64,000 bases of DNA from Salvia splendens (Eukaryota; Streptophyta; Magnoliopsida; Lamiales; Lamiaceae): contig NC_056047.1 of the NCBI RefSeq assembly GCF_004379255.2, positions 25,744,293-25,808,292 on the forward strand, in the 5' to 3' direction. The position numbers and the translations under genes are program-made. The notes beneath the pieces were generated by a model that worked only from the letters and a program-made list of their open reading frames with translations, did not search any database and was not told the origin of the DNA. Below, piece by piece: positions 32,267-44,085 of the stretch (its first letter is position 1; every line of letters begins with the position of its first letter).

Positions 32267-32916
32267 ACATAATTATTCTTTTTTAACAAACAGAGTTGTT
32301 TTTTAGTTTTAACATATGCTACAAGTTATTGACATTTTCGTATTAGTTGTTGATATTTGATTTTGCACTCTGACTTTTGGCACTGTAATCTCCCAGAATG
32401 GAACAACATTATGTTGTCAGTGCAATAAATTTCATGTTAGTTACAATTAAAATTATGTCAAATATATATACTAGCCATGTCAGCAACTAATATAATTATG
32501 TCAACTATGGTGCATCTCGTGTCAACAGCACATACAAGTCATGTCAACTACGGTACATATCGTGTCAACTACATGTACAAGCCGTGTCAACTATGTTACA
32601 TACTATGTCAACAACAATTATAAGTCATGTCAACAACAATCAAAAGAAAAAATATTTGTTGACATTTAATAAGAAAAAATAGCTATTGACATTTAATTGT
32701 AGTTGTTGACATTTGATAAGAAAAAATAGCTGTTGACATTTAATTCTAATTGATGACATTTGATAAGAAAAATAATTGTTGACATTTGATATATTAGTAT
32801 AGACTGCACGGTTTAAAAATCAGTTTGAGATAATTGTTTTACATATCCATCTAAAAAATATGATAAGATCAAATATCCAAACCACTTTTTGTTCAAAATC
32901 AGAATAAAACAGTTGT
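32267..32916. repeat. Intergenic GTTGACAT/ATGTCAAC repeats between convergent genes
   Basis: Between the ends of the transposase and ULP-like genes, about 20 copies occur in 500 bp. At 32460-32640 they read GTCAAC and GTCATGTCAAC; at 32650-32790 they read GTTGACATTT. The two groups are complementary and adjacent, so the segment can fold back on itself. Confidence 0.82.
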
Positions 32917-35900
32917 TTACTTCTTGCTTCTACAGCTAAACCATTCCTTGAACTTGTTCTGTAACTCAGGCAATCTGTGCTTGTTTGCTGTCATCCAGTC
33001 GTCAGCGAGCGTACTATATCCATACACTTCTTGTTGCTCCCTGATGTAAGCATCGCTTCGCAATATCTTCCTCTGAGTATCTATAGAATCTTTGTGCCAC
33101 GTGGAAAAAAGCCAATATTCCATTCCCTTCCCTTTCTGCCAAAGTAAGTTCCATGTGTATCATCAAATATATACTACTGTCTTCTTTATTGGTGCTTGTG
33201 GCCCAATCTAAAGGAACAACTTTGTATGGAGACTTCTTTATATTTTCTGATAGCTCTGATATGTTCTTCTCTTTGAAGTATGCCTCAAACATATCTTTCG
33301 GGCAATAAGTTCTTCATTGTTGCTGATTTCACAGTCACCACATACTTTTGATAATATGTGCAAGGCATCTTGTGTTCTTAACTCTCTATCAGCTTCAACT
33401 TCTTCTTGAATTTCCAACTCACTTCCCCTGTTCTCAGATCCTATTAGTGATGCCAGTGTGTTGTCATGCTCTGAAGTATTGACTTCTTGTTGTTGGAGAG
33501 ATAGGGATGATGTCCGTGGAGATCTTAGTATGGCTGTCGAGATAGGAGAGTTTGATTCGTTATGGTCATCACAAATCATGTTCTCCTTTCTTTGTTCGTC
33601 TTCTTCAGCAGACTGTCTGACCTCTTCAGGATCACCAACTGGTGAGGTAGGTAAGTTATCTTTGTTTCTTTGTTCTATAGCCTATTCAAAAATTAGTTCA
33701 ACAATGTTACTTTCTAAACTATAGGAATAATCCAATGTCAACTAAGAGAAACACATATCAACAAAATGATGTATTAATATTATTATAGGTTGTTTATGTA
33801 CTTACTTTATCAGAGAAATCTCCCAATCTGAAAGTTGGAAATTCATTCACATCTTCAATTGTTTCGTTTGCTTTTTCAGCATTCCGTATTGAATCAAACA
33901 CAACTTTCCAGTTATCAACAGCAACATCGTTGTCTATATTACATGACTACGACAAATGGAGAAAAGTGTCACTCACAAAGGCAACTGGAGACTTTTCGCT
34001 TCCAATTGCACTTCTAGCAATATCACAAATAAATCCGAATAAATCATTATTCTTGATTTGTGACGAAGCTTCTTTGAGGACTCTCACAAGGTTGGTCCTG
34101 CCATCATTTATCTGCTTGATGTATTTTACTAAATTGGCCACCATATGTGATGGGAGTATGTTCTGAGAAGAAGATCCAACTCCACTTTCATTTACATCAA
34201 GGTTTTTTTCTACATTCCCTTGCTGCTGCTCCTCATGTATGAAATCTTTTGGGAATAGGTTCTGGGAAGACCCAACCGCACAGTCATCAGGAATCTGTTG
34301 TTGAGGCATCTGCTCCTCCTCCTCATCCTCCTGCTTCTCCTCCTCCTCCTACTCCAGAGTACGGACATATCTCTTTTTTATACGTCCTAAACCAAAAACT
34401 CCTTCAATGGTCTCTCTATCTTCTCTAGCATGAAGATGCTCACTTTTCCATCCTTTCATTAATGGAAATGTGCGAGGAAGAGGACGCTTGTCTTGTGTAA
34501 CTCTATCTAAGTAGCAGAGCTGCATATGTTAAAAAATGCATGTCAATTACTGGTGTGTAGTGTCAACTGAATACACAAGCCACTTAAATAACTAATTCAA
34601 CTTATGTCAACCATAGTACAAGCTATATCAACTACACATACAAGTCATTTCAATAAGTAATGTAATGCAAAATGTAAAACATACCATGAGGAAGAGAAGT
34701 GGTTCTGCAAAGGCGTTCTTCTCTGTCTTCGACCAATTTCCCATAGCAAACTTGAGCACAAAGATTGTATATGAACACCAGTTGATATTTCTCACGTTAT
34801 CCAGATCATCAATTATCTCTCCAATCTTAGATTTTATCATTCCACATGTTGAAGGCTCAATCAATGCGGATTCTAATAGGACCAAGAACAATCTCTTGAA
34901 CTGTGGTCCTCCTTCATGATCTGCTAACATAAGCTGTTCAACAGCTTTATGGTTCACATTTCCTGGTTTCGTATCACATTGTTCTGCTAACTCCCTCATG
35001 AAAGGTGCATTACTTTTCCACTTCTCTCTGCAGTAAGTAATGTCACCTCTTGGAAATCCATATACAAGCTCCACATCCTCTTCCGTGATATGATTTTTTT
35101 TTCCCATTATAAAGCTTTATCTTACACTTTTCTTCATCAAAGCTCTTCAACAAAGAAAATGCTAATCTACTAGGAATGTACTCAATTTTGTAACGCAAGA
35201 CACTCTCAAAATCCATCTCTTTCACAGAATTAATCTGTGCCTCATTCAATTGGCTTATTGCAACAACAAAAAACAAAGGCTTCCTTTTCACTAGAAGCCT
35301 TTGAGATACATTTTCAGCAATCTGACTCTGTTTTTCATCCTCAACACTTTTCTTTTGTTTTTTCTCAACAATTATTAACTTTTTCTGAGATACCGAGGTA
35401 CTCCTTTTTCGCTTTGATATTTTTCTGTTTTCTGGTTTAAAATGAAACACAATAAATCTATATCAATAATAAGTTCGGGCATTAAGTATACTCTGTTAAT
35501 AAATCCAGAATGAAACACAATAAATCTATATCAATAACTCTTTCTGGTTCAATCTACAGCCATCCTAACAACCATTCAAACAAATCCTTAACTGGTTTTT
35601 ATAGCTATGTCTATAGCTATGTCAATAGGTATTGTATGAAATGATCCTTAACTATGTCAATAACTATTATAGCTATGCCAATAGCTATGTCAATAGCCAT
35701 GTCAAACAAATCATATACTCTGTTCAAACAAGCATATACTCTGTTTTATAGCTATGTCAATAGCTATTGTATGAAATGAAACACAATAAATCCATATCAT
35801 TAATTCTTTCTGGTTCAATCTACAGTCATCCTAACAACTATTCAAACAAGCATATACTGTTATTATAGCTATGTCAATAGCTATTGTATGAAATGTCAAT

Positions 35901-36208
35901 AATTTTAAAAATTTAAACAAATTCTCAATTGGAAGGTGATGCTTCCAATTGCGATTCTACCATGGCTAATCAACAAAAAAATTCAGCAGAAAACGAATTC
36001 ATAAGAAAACAAATCTAGATTGTTTTAATACACTAAAATCGAAGCAATATACTTAAATTGCTGAACCTGAAGAAGTCGGAACCACCGCTGAAGAAGTTGG
36101 AACCACCGCTGATGTGGAACGCCGATTCTCTTCGATCGGCGCTTCAACCGATTCAGCTACAATCGGCGCTTCAACCGATTCTCTTCGAATTTGGTCTTCA
36201 ATCGTCAT
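32917..36208 (-). pseudogene. ULP1-like (C48 peptidase-type) transposon gene
   Basis: ULP1 proteases cleave SUMO; MULE-borne relatives have unknown roles. Exon 1 starts at ATG 36208 (MTIEDQIRRESVEAPIVAES, with an ESVEAPI repeat) and ends near 36070 at CAG|GT. After an intron rich in TATGTCAATAGC repeats, exon 2 begins near 35432 (ENRKISKRKRSTSVS). The N-terminal plant mobile-type domain follows: AQINSVKEMDFESVLRYKIE, SRLAFSLLKSFDEEKCKIKL, then in a shifted frame EEDVELVYGFPRGD. A Gln/Glu-rich linker (34309-33947) and the C-terminal part (SIYLMIHMELTLAEREG, then FYRYSEEDIAKRILRSDAYI split over two frames) end it. SIYLMIHME corresponds to the segment following the catalytic Cys of C48 enzymes; Cys is replaced here or lies in the damaged frame. 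Intact protease activity is not supported. Confidence 0.72.
35455..36060. repeat. ATGTCAATAGCTAT repeats in the ULP-like intron
   Basis: An AT-rich intron contains duplicated blocks (for example ATCAATAACTCTTTCTGG near 35530 and ATCATTAATTCTTTCTGG near 35798), each followed by TCAATCTACAG and ATCCTAACAAC. They are a two-copy diverged repeat with many TGTCAATA units. Confidence 0.75.
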
Positions 36209-36540
36209 TGTAGAAATTCATGTTTGAAGGTTTACGATTTGAATTTTGAAGATCAGCAAATTTGTGTTTGCACAATTGTATGAATTATATGAAGATCAGA
36301 AGATATTTTAGCGAGAGTTTTAGAAAATGATTTCAAATCTAATTTTATTTTTTTCCGCCATTTGATTAATGAAATGACACTTATACCCCCGTGTTGACAT
36401 AATATGATAGCTGTTGACATTAAGTTAATCTTGTGGATTAGTGGCTGATATTGCATCTCATTTCTCAATTTAGCTAAATAATCTCAACCTAACAGGACAC
36501 TATATATATATATATATATATATATATCACAATCTATATA

Positions 36541-36918
36541 TGGAGTTGTGTTAAAGATAGAACCATTCTTAAGTGTAGAACCTAGAACTCTACATATTTT
36601 ATTCATTGGATGAGGAAAAATGACGGTCAAGATTAAAAATCATACATATTAGACTATGTTTTCACGACATTCCGGACTCAACATGTGAAAAAACTCACAT
36701 GTTGATGGAAGAATGAATGAAACGAAGAAGAGTCCATGCATGCTTTATTTTTTCACTTCTCTGCATTCACCCATTAATAATAGTTTTGGTTGTAATGGGA
36801 AGTTGCTGTGCAAATCAACACCATTGGATTAAAAGATCTAACGACCTCCGTTTGGCATTTGTTCTACGTTTAAGAATGGTTCTACGTTTAAGAATGGTTC
36901 TATCTTGATCACAATCTA
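36541..36918. mobile_element. TA-flanked MITE, family c, copy 2
   Basis: Left end GTTGTGTTAAAGATAGAACC; inverted right end GATTGTGATCAAGATAGAACC. Both continue ATTCTTAA, GTAGAAC, giving TIRs of about 40 bp; the right end repeats the CGTTTAAGAATGGTTCTA unit twice. A copy of ATCACAATCTATATATG lies just outside the left end as well as at the right end, possibly the remnant of a second copy. Confidence 0.82.
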
Positions 36919-37054
36919 TATATGTATATATATATATATATGCATGTATTGCGCTTACATTTATGTGTATATATTTGTTTACATTTTATACAAGTATATA
37001 TGCCTGTATATTTATGCATATATATATATATTTTGAGTATAGTTTTGTAATACA
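36919..37054. other. (TA)n-rich spacer
   Basis: TATATA and TATGTATA tracts with no gene. Confidence 0.7.
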
Positions 37055-37258
37055 TAATACATTTATGAATCTGGCCCGGTCCAGCCTTGCCAATTTGCCA
37101 ATTGGGCGTGGGATGGACTGGGCTCATCTACGTAAACCAAAACCCAGGCTCGGCCCAACCCGTTTCAAACATGGGCCTGGGCCGGTCTAGGCCTAAATGT
37201 TATCGGGCCTCACCGGGCCCGGACCGGGCTAGACCTGCCCGACCCACTTGACAATTCT
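37055..37258 (-). mobile_element. Possible hAT element terminus (GGCCCGG-rich)
   Basis: On the minus strand the end reads TAGAATTGTCAAGTGGGTCG followed by GGGC, then stretches of CCGGGCCC and GGCCCGG. This composition, with TGTCAA near the tip followed by GGGYCGGGC, is common at plant hAT termini. I found no second end or target duplication, so it may be a remnant that lies against the LINE fragment. Confidence 0.35.
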
Positions 37259-38114
37259 ACTTTGGATTAACCAAGGGAAGTCTAACATGTTTATTGCAGG
37301 CACTATCAAAGTTCCCAAGGAGACTTTGCTGCAAGTGTTTGGCTTACCAGAAGGCACCCTCCCAATCAAGTATCTGGGCATTCCACTCGCATCGAAGAGG
37401 CTTGCTACATCAGACTATGGCCAACTGATCGACAAGTTGACAGACCAAATTAAAAAATGGCCAAGTAAGACTCTTTCTTTTGCAGGGCGCTTAGAACCGA
37501 TTACATCTGTCTTGCAGGGCGTGGAAGCATACTGGCTCCAAGCTTGCCCGCTGCCTGCAACAGTCATTGAATAGCTCATTGGGATTTCCTGTACTTTCCT
37601 TTAGGGAAAGAAGTATAGTCAAGTTGTCTGGGATGATGTTGTCAAGCCGAAGAATGAAGGAGGTTTGGGAATTAGAAACCTCAAGGCTTGGAACTCGGCA
37701 CTTCATGCCAAGATTCTCTGGAACATCCACTCAAAGAAGGACTATCTCTGGATTCGATGGATTCATGCAGAATATATCAAGAATGGGTCTATCTGGGAAT
37801 GGACGGCATACAAGAAGAATGACTCCATGATCATCAAGAAGCTCTTATCCATCCGGGATGAGATGTTGGACAGATGCACTAGAGACGTGATCACAACACT
37901 CTGGAGTACTAGGTTCGCGGGAAAAGGGGTTCACGAGGCATGTGAGGGGTTTAGGCCGAGAAGTGAGAGACGATTCTGGGCTAAGTATATTTGGAAGGAC
38001 TTTGTCCCTCCTAAGTACTCGTTCATTACTTGGCTCGCACATCGGGGACACCTCTCCACATGGGATCGCCTCCACTTCTTGGAGAACTTGGGCTCTACTT
38101 GTCAGATTTGTCGC
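37259..38114 (+). pseudogene. LINE reverse transcriptase C-terminal part, first half
   Basis: A 5'-truncated LINE. The frame starts WINQGKSNMFIAG, then LPIKYLGIPLASKRLATSDY, FAGRLEPITSVLQGVEAYWL, a stop at about 37573, then GLGIRNLKAWNSALHAKILW, RFWAKYIWKDFVPPKYSF and finally the start of the zf-RVT finger, CQICR. There it is interrupted by the Gypsy LTR at 38115. It resumes at 56258-56880. Catalytic RT motifs lie upstream of the truncation and are absent. Confidence 0.92.
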
Positions 38115-39683
38115 TGAAGTGGGGTCTAGTCCTCTCGCTCAACTCTAATGTCGAATGACTAGACTCAGGAGTAGCAAGTGTGCACATGTGAGAATTAATG
38201 CAAAGCGCGGTCCAGACACAACGCTCCTTAAATCCACTAGATCACTGGGTCCAGGAACTCATGAGAACTACAGTGTTTTTGTCGTTGGACACACTCGACT
38301 CCCCTTCAAAAATAAATCCCTCAACCCGAATACTATGAATTAGTAAAGGGAAGTGGGGTCGATCCCACAGAGATGGATTCGCAAAGTAGTGCTAAGAGAC
38401 TATGGAAACAAACGGCTGCTGCCACGCAAAAGGGTTGAGATTTTTAACTATCACTAGATCTAGGCAAGAAATGTAAACGCTAGACCTAGGACACAGAAAA
38501 CTTACTGGAATCAGACATCAAATCCGGAAGACACAATTACTCCCTGGACTAAGTAAACAATTACCTAATCTAGCTAAACAGAAAGCAACTAACAGTGGGG
38601 ACCATGTTTCCAGAAATAGCAAGTACGGTAAAAGCTGAAGACAACCACCCCATACAATTTCCTAACCAACTCAAACGCGTAAATGCAGAAAACAGAGCAT
38701 ACTCCTGGATTCGAACAGTATATAAAATTTGGACGCCGGAAAATTGCTACGAATCGGAAATACACCAGATCTACGTAAACTAGGCGAAAAGAAATGAAAA
38801 CACGTAAGCGTGGCATAAAATTAAACACTCCTGCCCAGAATCACGTCGGACGCTTAATCCACTCCGGATCCAAGCAATCCAAACTCAACAATCAACAAAA
38901 TCAACTCCATAACTCCGATTCTAACAGATCTGCTCCGATCACCGCCAAATTCCAACAATCACGAACAACTCCACAACATTAACTAGACAAAACCTCGATT
39001 CATTCAATAACCAGCTCTATTCTCCCAGATTCAACCATTAACCTGCAATAATCCAGAAATCAACCAACTCCAACAATCCAACTCCAGAATTCAAGTAAAC
39101 ACAATCAAACAACAGTAACCAGCACGGTCGACGTAAACGAAAACGAAACTTGCATAAAAGTAAGAAATATCCAGAAACAAAGAGGTCCGAGCTTCGAACA
39201 GCGAAGCTCGGCGAATTTAGCAGAAATGAAAGCGGAAAGTAAATTGTTTCTTCGCCCTAAAGAAGGACGGTGTTACAACCAGATCGAAAAATGTATGAAA
39301 GCTAGAGGTGAAAGAGTGCCCTGAATTTCCCACCGAAAGAACCCAAGAGTGTGAAGAGAATGGACTAAGCTACAGGCTGTTAGCGAGGTCTCCACCGAGA
39401 AGATCCCTCCAGCTTGCATGCTTCTTCCTTTTATAGATGCGGACATAGCCTTCTAGAGTCTTCGTAGAAATCCCTATCCTACCCTTCAACTCCGAGGCTT
39501 CCTCCGTCAAGCAATTTCCTTCATAATGTCCACTTTTTCGCCAGTTTCCAAGGACCATGCAAGCGTCCTTTTCTTTTCCTGGATCTAGCGAAAACCTTCA
39601 CACACCTGGCTTAAATCGTGCGTTAGACCCAGTAATTTCACGAAATAAAACCCCTAGACCGATGCATGAAATTAGCCTTATCA
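38115..39683 (-). repeat. 3' LTR of the Gypsy element
   Basis: Starts TGAAGTGGGGTCTAG and ends GCCTTATCA, 1569 bp. Closely matches 54691-56262. Open frames in it (for example 38155-38343) occur in both LTRs and are not considered genes. Confidence 0.95.
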
Positions 39684-40989
39684 AACTGCTCACACTTAAA
39701 CCATGCTTGTCCTCAAGTATGAAAGACAAGAAAATAGGAATAAGGCGAATTTCAATGCATGGTTACCAAGTAAAATCCTAAAAAAAAGAAAACAAACTCC
39801 TAGACCTAAACAACTACGGAATTGGAAAAGAAAACAACACAGAGAACAGAAACACAACAAAACAAACAAGCATGAACTAGTTTCGAATTTTAAGCTACTA
39901 TCCCCACAAGTTTAAGTTCAATCTGATCGATTACAGTCTTCAAATCTTCCCCCTTCCTTCGTCTGCCTAAACGGTCCGTCAGTTTGTCAAGATAGCCTAT
40001 CGATTTCCCATCTGTTAGGTTCGCTCGATCACTCATTCCTCACCAGGGATGCTAGGATCAAAACGCTCCACAGTTAAGGTTGTACCACTGATGCGTCGGG
40101 TTATGAGAGGTTTTCCCTTCTTACTTCTCCTTTCCTATGAATTTCCCTGGGTCAGGCTACGATTTTTCTGCCCTTAAAATATTTTTCTGTATTATGACCC
40201 CTTTTCCCCTGGACTTCGTCCAGCTTATACCTCCGATTTTTTATTTTTTTTATTTTTTTGAAACCTCCCCTGGACTTCGTCCAGCTTATACCTCCTTTTC
40301 CTGGACTTCGTCCAGCTTATACCTTCTTTACCCATTTATTTTCTCCTTCATACTCTACTCCCTAAGCATCGAGTGGCAGCCCAATTTTCATGTTAGCACA
40401 AAAGGTGTTTAGGCTTATAACTCACTTTTATAGTAGGGCTCACAGCTAGGTTATCTAAGGCATTTTCCATCGTCCTAACTTCATTCAGATCGCATTCGGC
40501 TTATTAAGGAAGAAGGTGTCAAAGTTGATCTGCTTTCTTTCTTCAATCACTCTTACTAAGGGAAACCTGCCTTATTATCTCACTAGCTCATGCGAAACAC
40601 ACATCCTAAAGACTCTAAAACAGAAAAAACAGACAGACACAAGCTTACTCCCCCCCCTCCCACTTCACTCAAGCTTGTCCCCAAGCTATCCTAGTGAAGG
40701 GGGGAAAAGGAAGTAAGAACAGCAGACAACAAACAAAACATATGAACAAAACAAACTTCTCACACTTAGACCGAACATCGGGCTAAGTGGGAGAAGGCGC
40801 AACATACCAAACCAAGACATGCAAAACAAAAGCCCCTTCTCACACTTAGACCAAAAAATGGGCTAAGTGTGGGAAGGTATAACACATAAATACAAACGAA
40901 GCATGCTGGCACATAAAAACACAAACGAAAGAAAAACAAAAAGTAAAAGACAGAAAAGAAAAATAAGAATTACTTGGTTTTGGGGGATT
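39684..40989 (-). other. 3' untranslated region of the Gypsy element
   Basis: Non-coding. It contains three copies of CCTGGACTTCGTCCAGCTTA (about 40207-40324), itself a partial palindrome (CTGGACTTCGTCCAG). It also holds two hairpins built from CTTCTCACACTTAG and CTAAGTG(T)GGGAAG near 40756-40800 and 40832-40878. Confidence 0.7.
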
Positions 40990-43468
40990 TTAATTCGGGG
41001 TCTGGCCCCCGCGATGGCCAGACTTGGGTGGCACTGTCTGCTGGGTCACCTTAGCTTTCTTTCGTGCCGGCGACTCTGGCGTCTCCTTCTGATCTTCTGT
41101 GGGTCGGGGTACGGTTTTCTTCAAAATCACGGGCCTGGAGGAAGACGAGGTGGTCTGAGGCCTTTGGGCTTGTGGCGGCTTCTGCACAGCTAGACTCCCT
41201 TGACCCGGCGTCTTGGAACCGCCGCTAGGTTCAGGAAGTCCCGTCGGTGTCTCGGGGAACTTCGCTTGAAGCCACTTTGTCATCTTCATCATCAGTGTGA
41301 CGCCCTCCGTCATCCGCTCAGTACATCTGGACGATGATACCACTAGATCAGAAGTGCGCCCCTTGAGGGCCACTATTTCCTCCCGAACCTTCCTAACCTC
41401 CGTCCTTATTTCTTCCAGTTCCGTTCGTACTCCAGCGACTTCTTTCCTGACACTCTCAGCCTCAGCACTTTTCTTCCTTTCTCCCCGCAGGGCCACAATT
41501 CCCTCCAAAACCATCTTCATTTCTGACCTCATCCAACCAACCTCCTTTCGCACTTCCTCTACTTCTATTCTGGCTCCTGCTTCCATGTCAGCGGTATCCT
41601 TCACTTCCACCACATCGGGTTCCTGTTTCACCTGAGCCTCTGACTGCCCAACCTCGTAAAAACACACTTCCCTTCCGCGTGCGCCTCAGTCACTTGATGG
41701 CAGGCTTGGGCTAACCAGTAGCCCAAGTGAACTCTTACCCCCGTAGCCATGCACCATGTGAAGTACAGATCGGCAGTAGTCAGAGCGTTGTTGGCTGTGC
41801 CCATTAAATTGTAACTAATAAAAGTCTGGGCAAATCGCAGGACCCTGTCCTCAATATGGTGTGCCTTCGAAAAGCTTGTTTTAAACTGACCCACCCTCGG
41901 GTGAGTCAAAAACTCCCATGCGCTTTGCGCTTTGAATCCCGGCGTCATTTTCGGCGGACCCACCATTCTTGCATTCCACAGGCCCTCATCGTCCTCCGTT
42001 CGTGTCAGCAAACCCATCCGCAAGGTCCATTCCCGGATGCTCATCGTATGTTCCTCATTGAGAAGTCTGAAATTAATTGAGTCAGCATCCAAATCGGTAG
42101 TGGACTTAAATCGGAAGGTGGAAAAGAATTCTCGGGCCAGGTCAATCGGAACCTCGGCAGTACTGTGCTTGAGCAACCAATCGAAGCCTATGGCGTCGAT
42201 ATAAGTCCTGAATTCACCGTTACAAGCAATCTTCTTGAGCTCCGATGAGCTATACATCTTTCCAGACTTCGCGACCTTCCCCTCAGTACTCTTCTCTTTA
42301 TAAATGGCCTTGCGTTTTGGGTCGTCAAACTTCCTCATTTCATCTAGCAAGCTGTTTGTTATCCACACTTCGGCTGGCTCAAAGTTGAGTTCCTCTTCTT
42401 GTTCTTCTTCCGAGTCGCTGGACTCAGAGGGGCTCTCGGTTTCTGCGGCATATGGCACCTTAGCTGCCGCCGGAAGTGTGGATTCAGTAGACTTCCCCCT
42501 TGCCTTCTTGGTCGAGGAAGGAGCAATTTGTTTCCCCTTTCGTTTCTTCTCAGCCGCTTGGCGGCGTTTCTCCTCATCACTCTCCCCCCTGCCAGGTCTG
42601 GGAGAGTTCTCTTGTTCAGATGCTGCGGTCTCTAGACCTAGCAATTTATCCTCCGTCGACTCCACTGTTTCATCAATCCCATCAAGGAGGCTCCGGCGAG
42701 CCCGCCTCCTAGCATCTCTGGGATTTACCGGTGAGTTGGTCTCCTCTGGGATCTTGGTCAGATCCACAATCAAATCCACCGCAGCGTCTGCGGGTTCCTT
42801 GCCAACTTCAGAATCGAGGGCTTCTCCCTTCGTGGACAACAATGGGGTTGCCCCCGAAATATAAACAGGGGTCTCTACCCCCTCAAATCCTTCTCCGACG
42901 TGGGCCTCAGCACCCACCGGTTTCTCGGGGGTATCCCCTTCCACATTTTGTTCAGAATTTAGGGCCTCGTCGTCCTCATTTTTACCAACTATAGGGGCCT
43001 CCCCCCCACAGATTCTTTCAAAACAGGGGTTTCCCCCTCAGATACACTAACTGAAATAAGGGTTTCCCCCTCAGTTGCAGAGTCTAACCTTGGTTCGTTC
43101 ACAGCCAACAATTCCAACCCTGTGACCAGATCTGAGTCGTCCTCGCGAACCCCTGTTGTGGGTGGTTCCGGACTGGTGGTAGTGGATTCTGGAACAGCTG
43201 TCTCCTCTAGTACGGGAGTGGGTTCTGGGGTGGCGATGACTTCTTGAACGATTTCAGGTTCGGCGACGGGTTCGGAAACGGCCTCCGGTTGTGGTACACT
43301 AGAAGTCGGAGCAGCCTGTACAGATTTACCCATTGCGGTTGCAAACATGGCGAATGCCTCCATCGCCTTCTCCGCACCCCCGAATTTCTGGAATAGCTCG
43401 GCCATAAACGTTGCCGCACTTGAATCGGCAGATCCTGAGGTGTTCCCGGCACTTTGCTTGTTATCCAT
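40990..43468 (-). pseudogene. Athila-type extra ORF downstream of integrase
   Basis: Athila-group elements carry a third ORF after pol, sometimes called env-like or ATHILA ORF-1; its role is unproven. Segment 1 (43468-42989) is Glu/Pro/Thr-rich from MDNKQSAGNTSGSADSSAAT. After a frameshift at a C-run (about 43003), segment 2 (42944-41628) carries acidic and basic linkers (EEKRRQAAEKKRKGKQ) and the conserved globular part: FRTYIDAIGFDWLLKHSTAE, AREFFSTFRF, TMSIREWTLRMGLL. Then comes a stop, and segment 3 (about 41640-40990) has a long heptad coiled coil (repeats of VRKEV, VRTELEEIRTEVRKVREEI) and a Lys/Pro-rich tail. I see no clear membrane anchor. Two lesions break it. Confidence 0.8.
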
Positions 43469-44085
43469 GGAGAATCCTGTAAAAAAAATTCACACAGACT
43501 TGGACGGAAATTACTTTGATTAGGGTTAGAAAAGAGAAAGCCTAGAGAGAAATTGGGGAATTTCGGATGTAGAGAGAGAGAGTGAATAAGTAAAATAAAA
43601 GGAGAACTCGGTTATTATCCGATAAGTATGGGCGAGGACGGTTTTTGTTGCAGGTAGTTGCAGGCATGACGCTAGCGACCGTACGCCTCCCCATAAAGGT
43701 GTCTTTTGAAATCTGAGCCGGTGCCTACTCCCTCCAAAATTTTACTCCTCAATTCCTTGCCCAAGTAACTTCCTTCTACAAAATCATACTTAGAGAAAAA
43801 CATTTAAACTAAAAAAATTGAAACGCCAGACTCCCCGGGTCTAGGGTATGACAGTATCAAAAACATTCCTTAAGGAGCCTGGTATTTCAAAAAAAAAAAT
43901 ATTTTTGGAAGATTGTTTGTTTTTTTTTTTTTTTGATTTGTTTGGGTTTTCTTGATTTACTAAAAGTGACTAAATATTTACAAATTATGTTCCAGTGTTC
44001 TCAAGATTCCCTAGACCAGGCCATGATAAAACTTCTTCGATACTGGACCTAGGAAATCTCCAAGAACACTCACTTCCCAGAATGA
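43469..44085 (-). other. Spacer between integrase and the extra ORF
   Basis: Non-coding, with an AG microsatellite near 43570, poly-A and poly-T runs at 43890-43935, and no recognised structure. Confidence 0.6.

Larger units (their letters stand above)
28164..36502. mobile_element. Coding Mutator-like element D with ULP1-like gene (Kaonashi type)
   Basis: The left end TGTCCATGATCAATTGAGAT and the inverted right end TGTCCTGTTAGGTTGAGATT lead into the shared block TTGAGAAATGAGATGCAA, ATCAGCCACT, giving TIRs of at least 65 bp. (TA)n tracts adjoin both ends. Inside are a plus-strand transposase (29826-32266) and a convergent minus-strand gene with a ULP1 protease-like C-terminus (32917-36208). 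This is the known gene content of ULP-carrying MULEs. Both genes carry frame lesions, so this copy is probably inactive, but it could belong to the family that mobilises the neighbours. A SINE sits in its left part. Confidence 0.88.

Noticed and set aside
38155..38343. 62-residue frame, also at 54732-54920
   Set aside because: Present in both Gypsy LTRs by duplication; no recognisable domain.
42304..42864. 186-residue Ser-rich frame antisense to the Athila extra ORF
   Set aside because: Mirror of the Glu/Lys/Arg-rich sense frame; low-complexity shadow.
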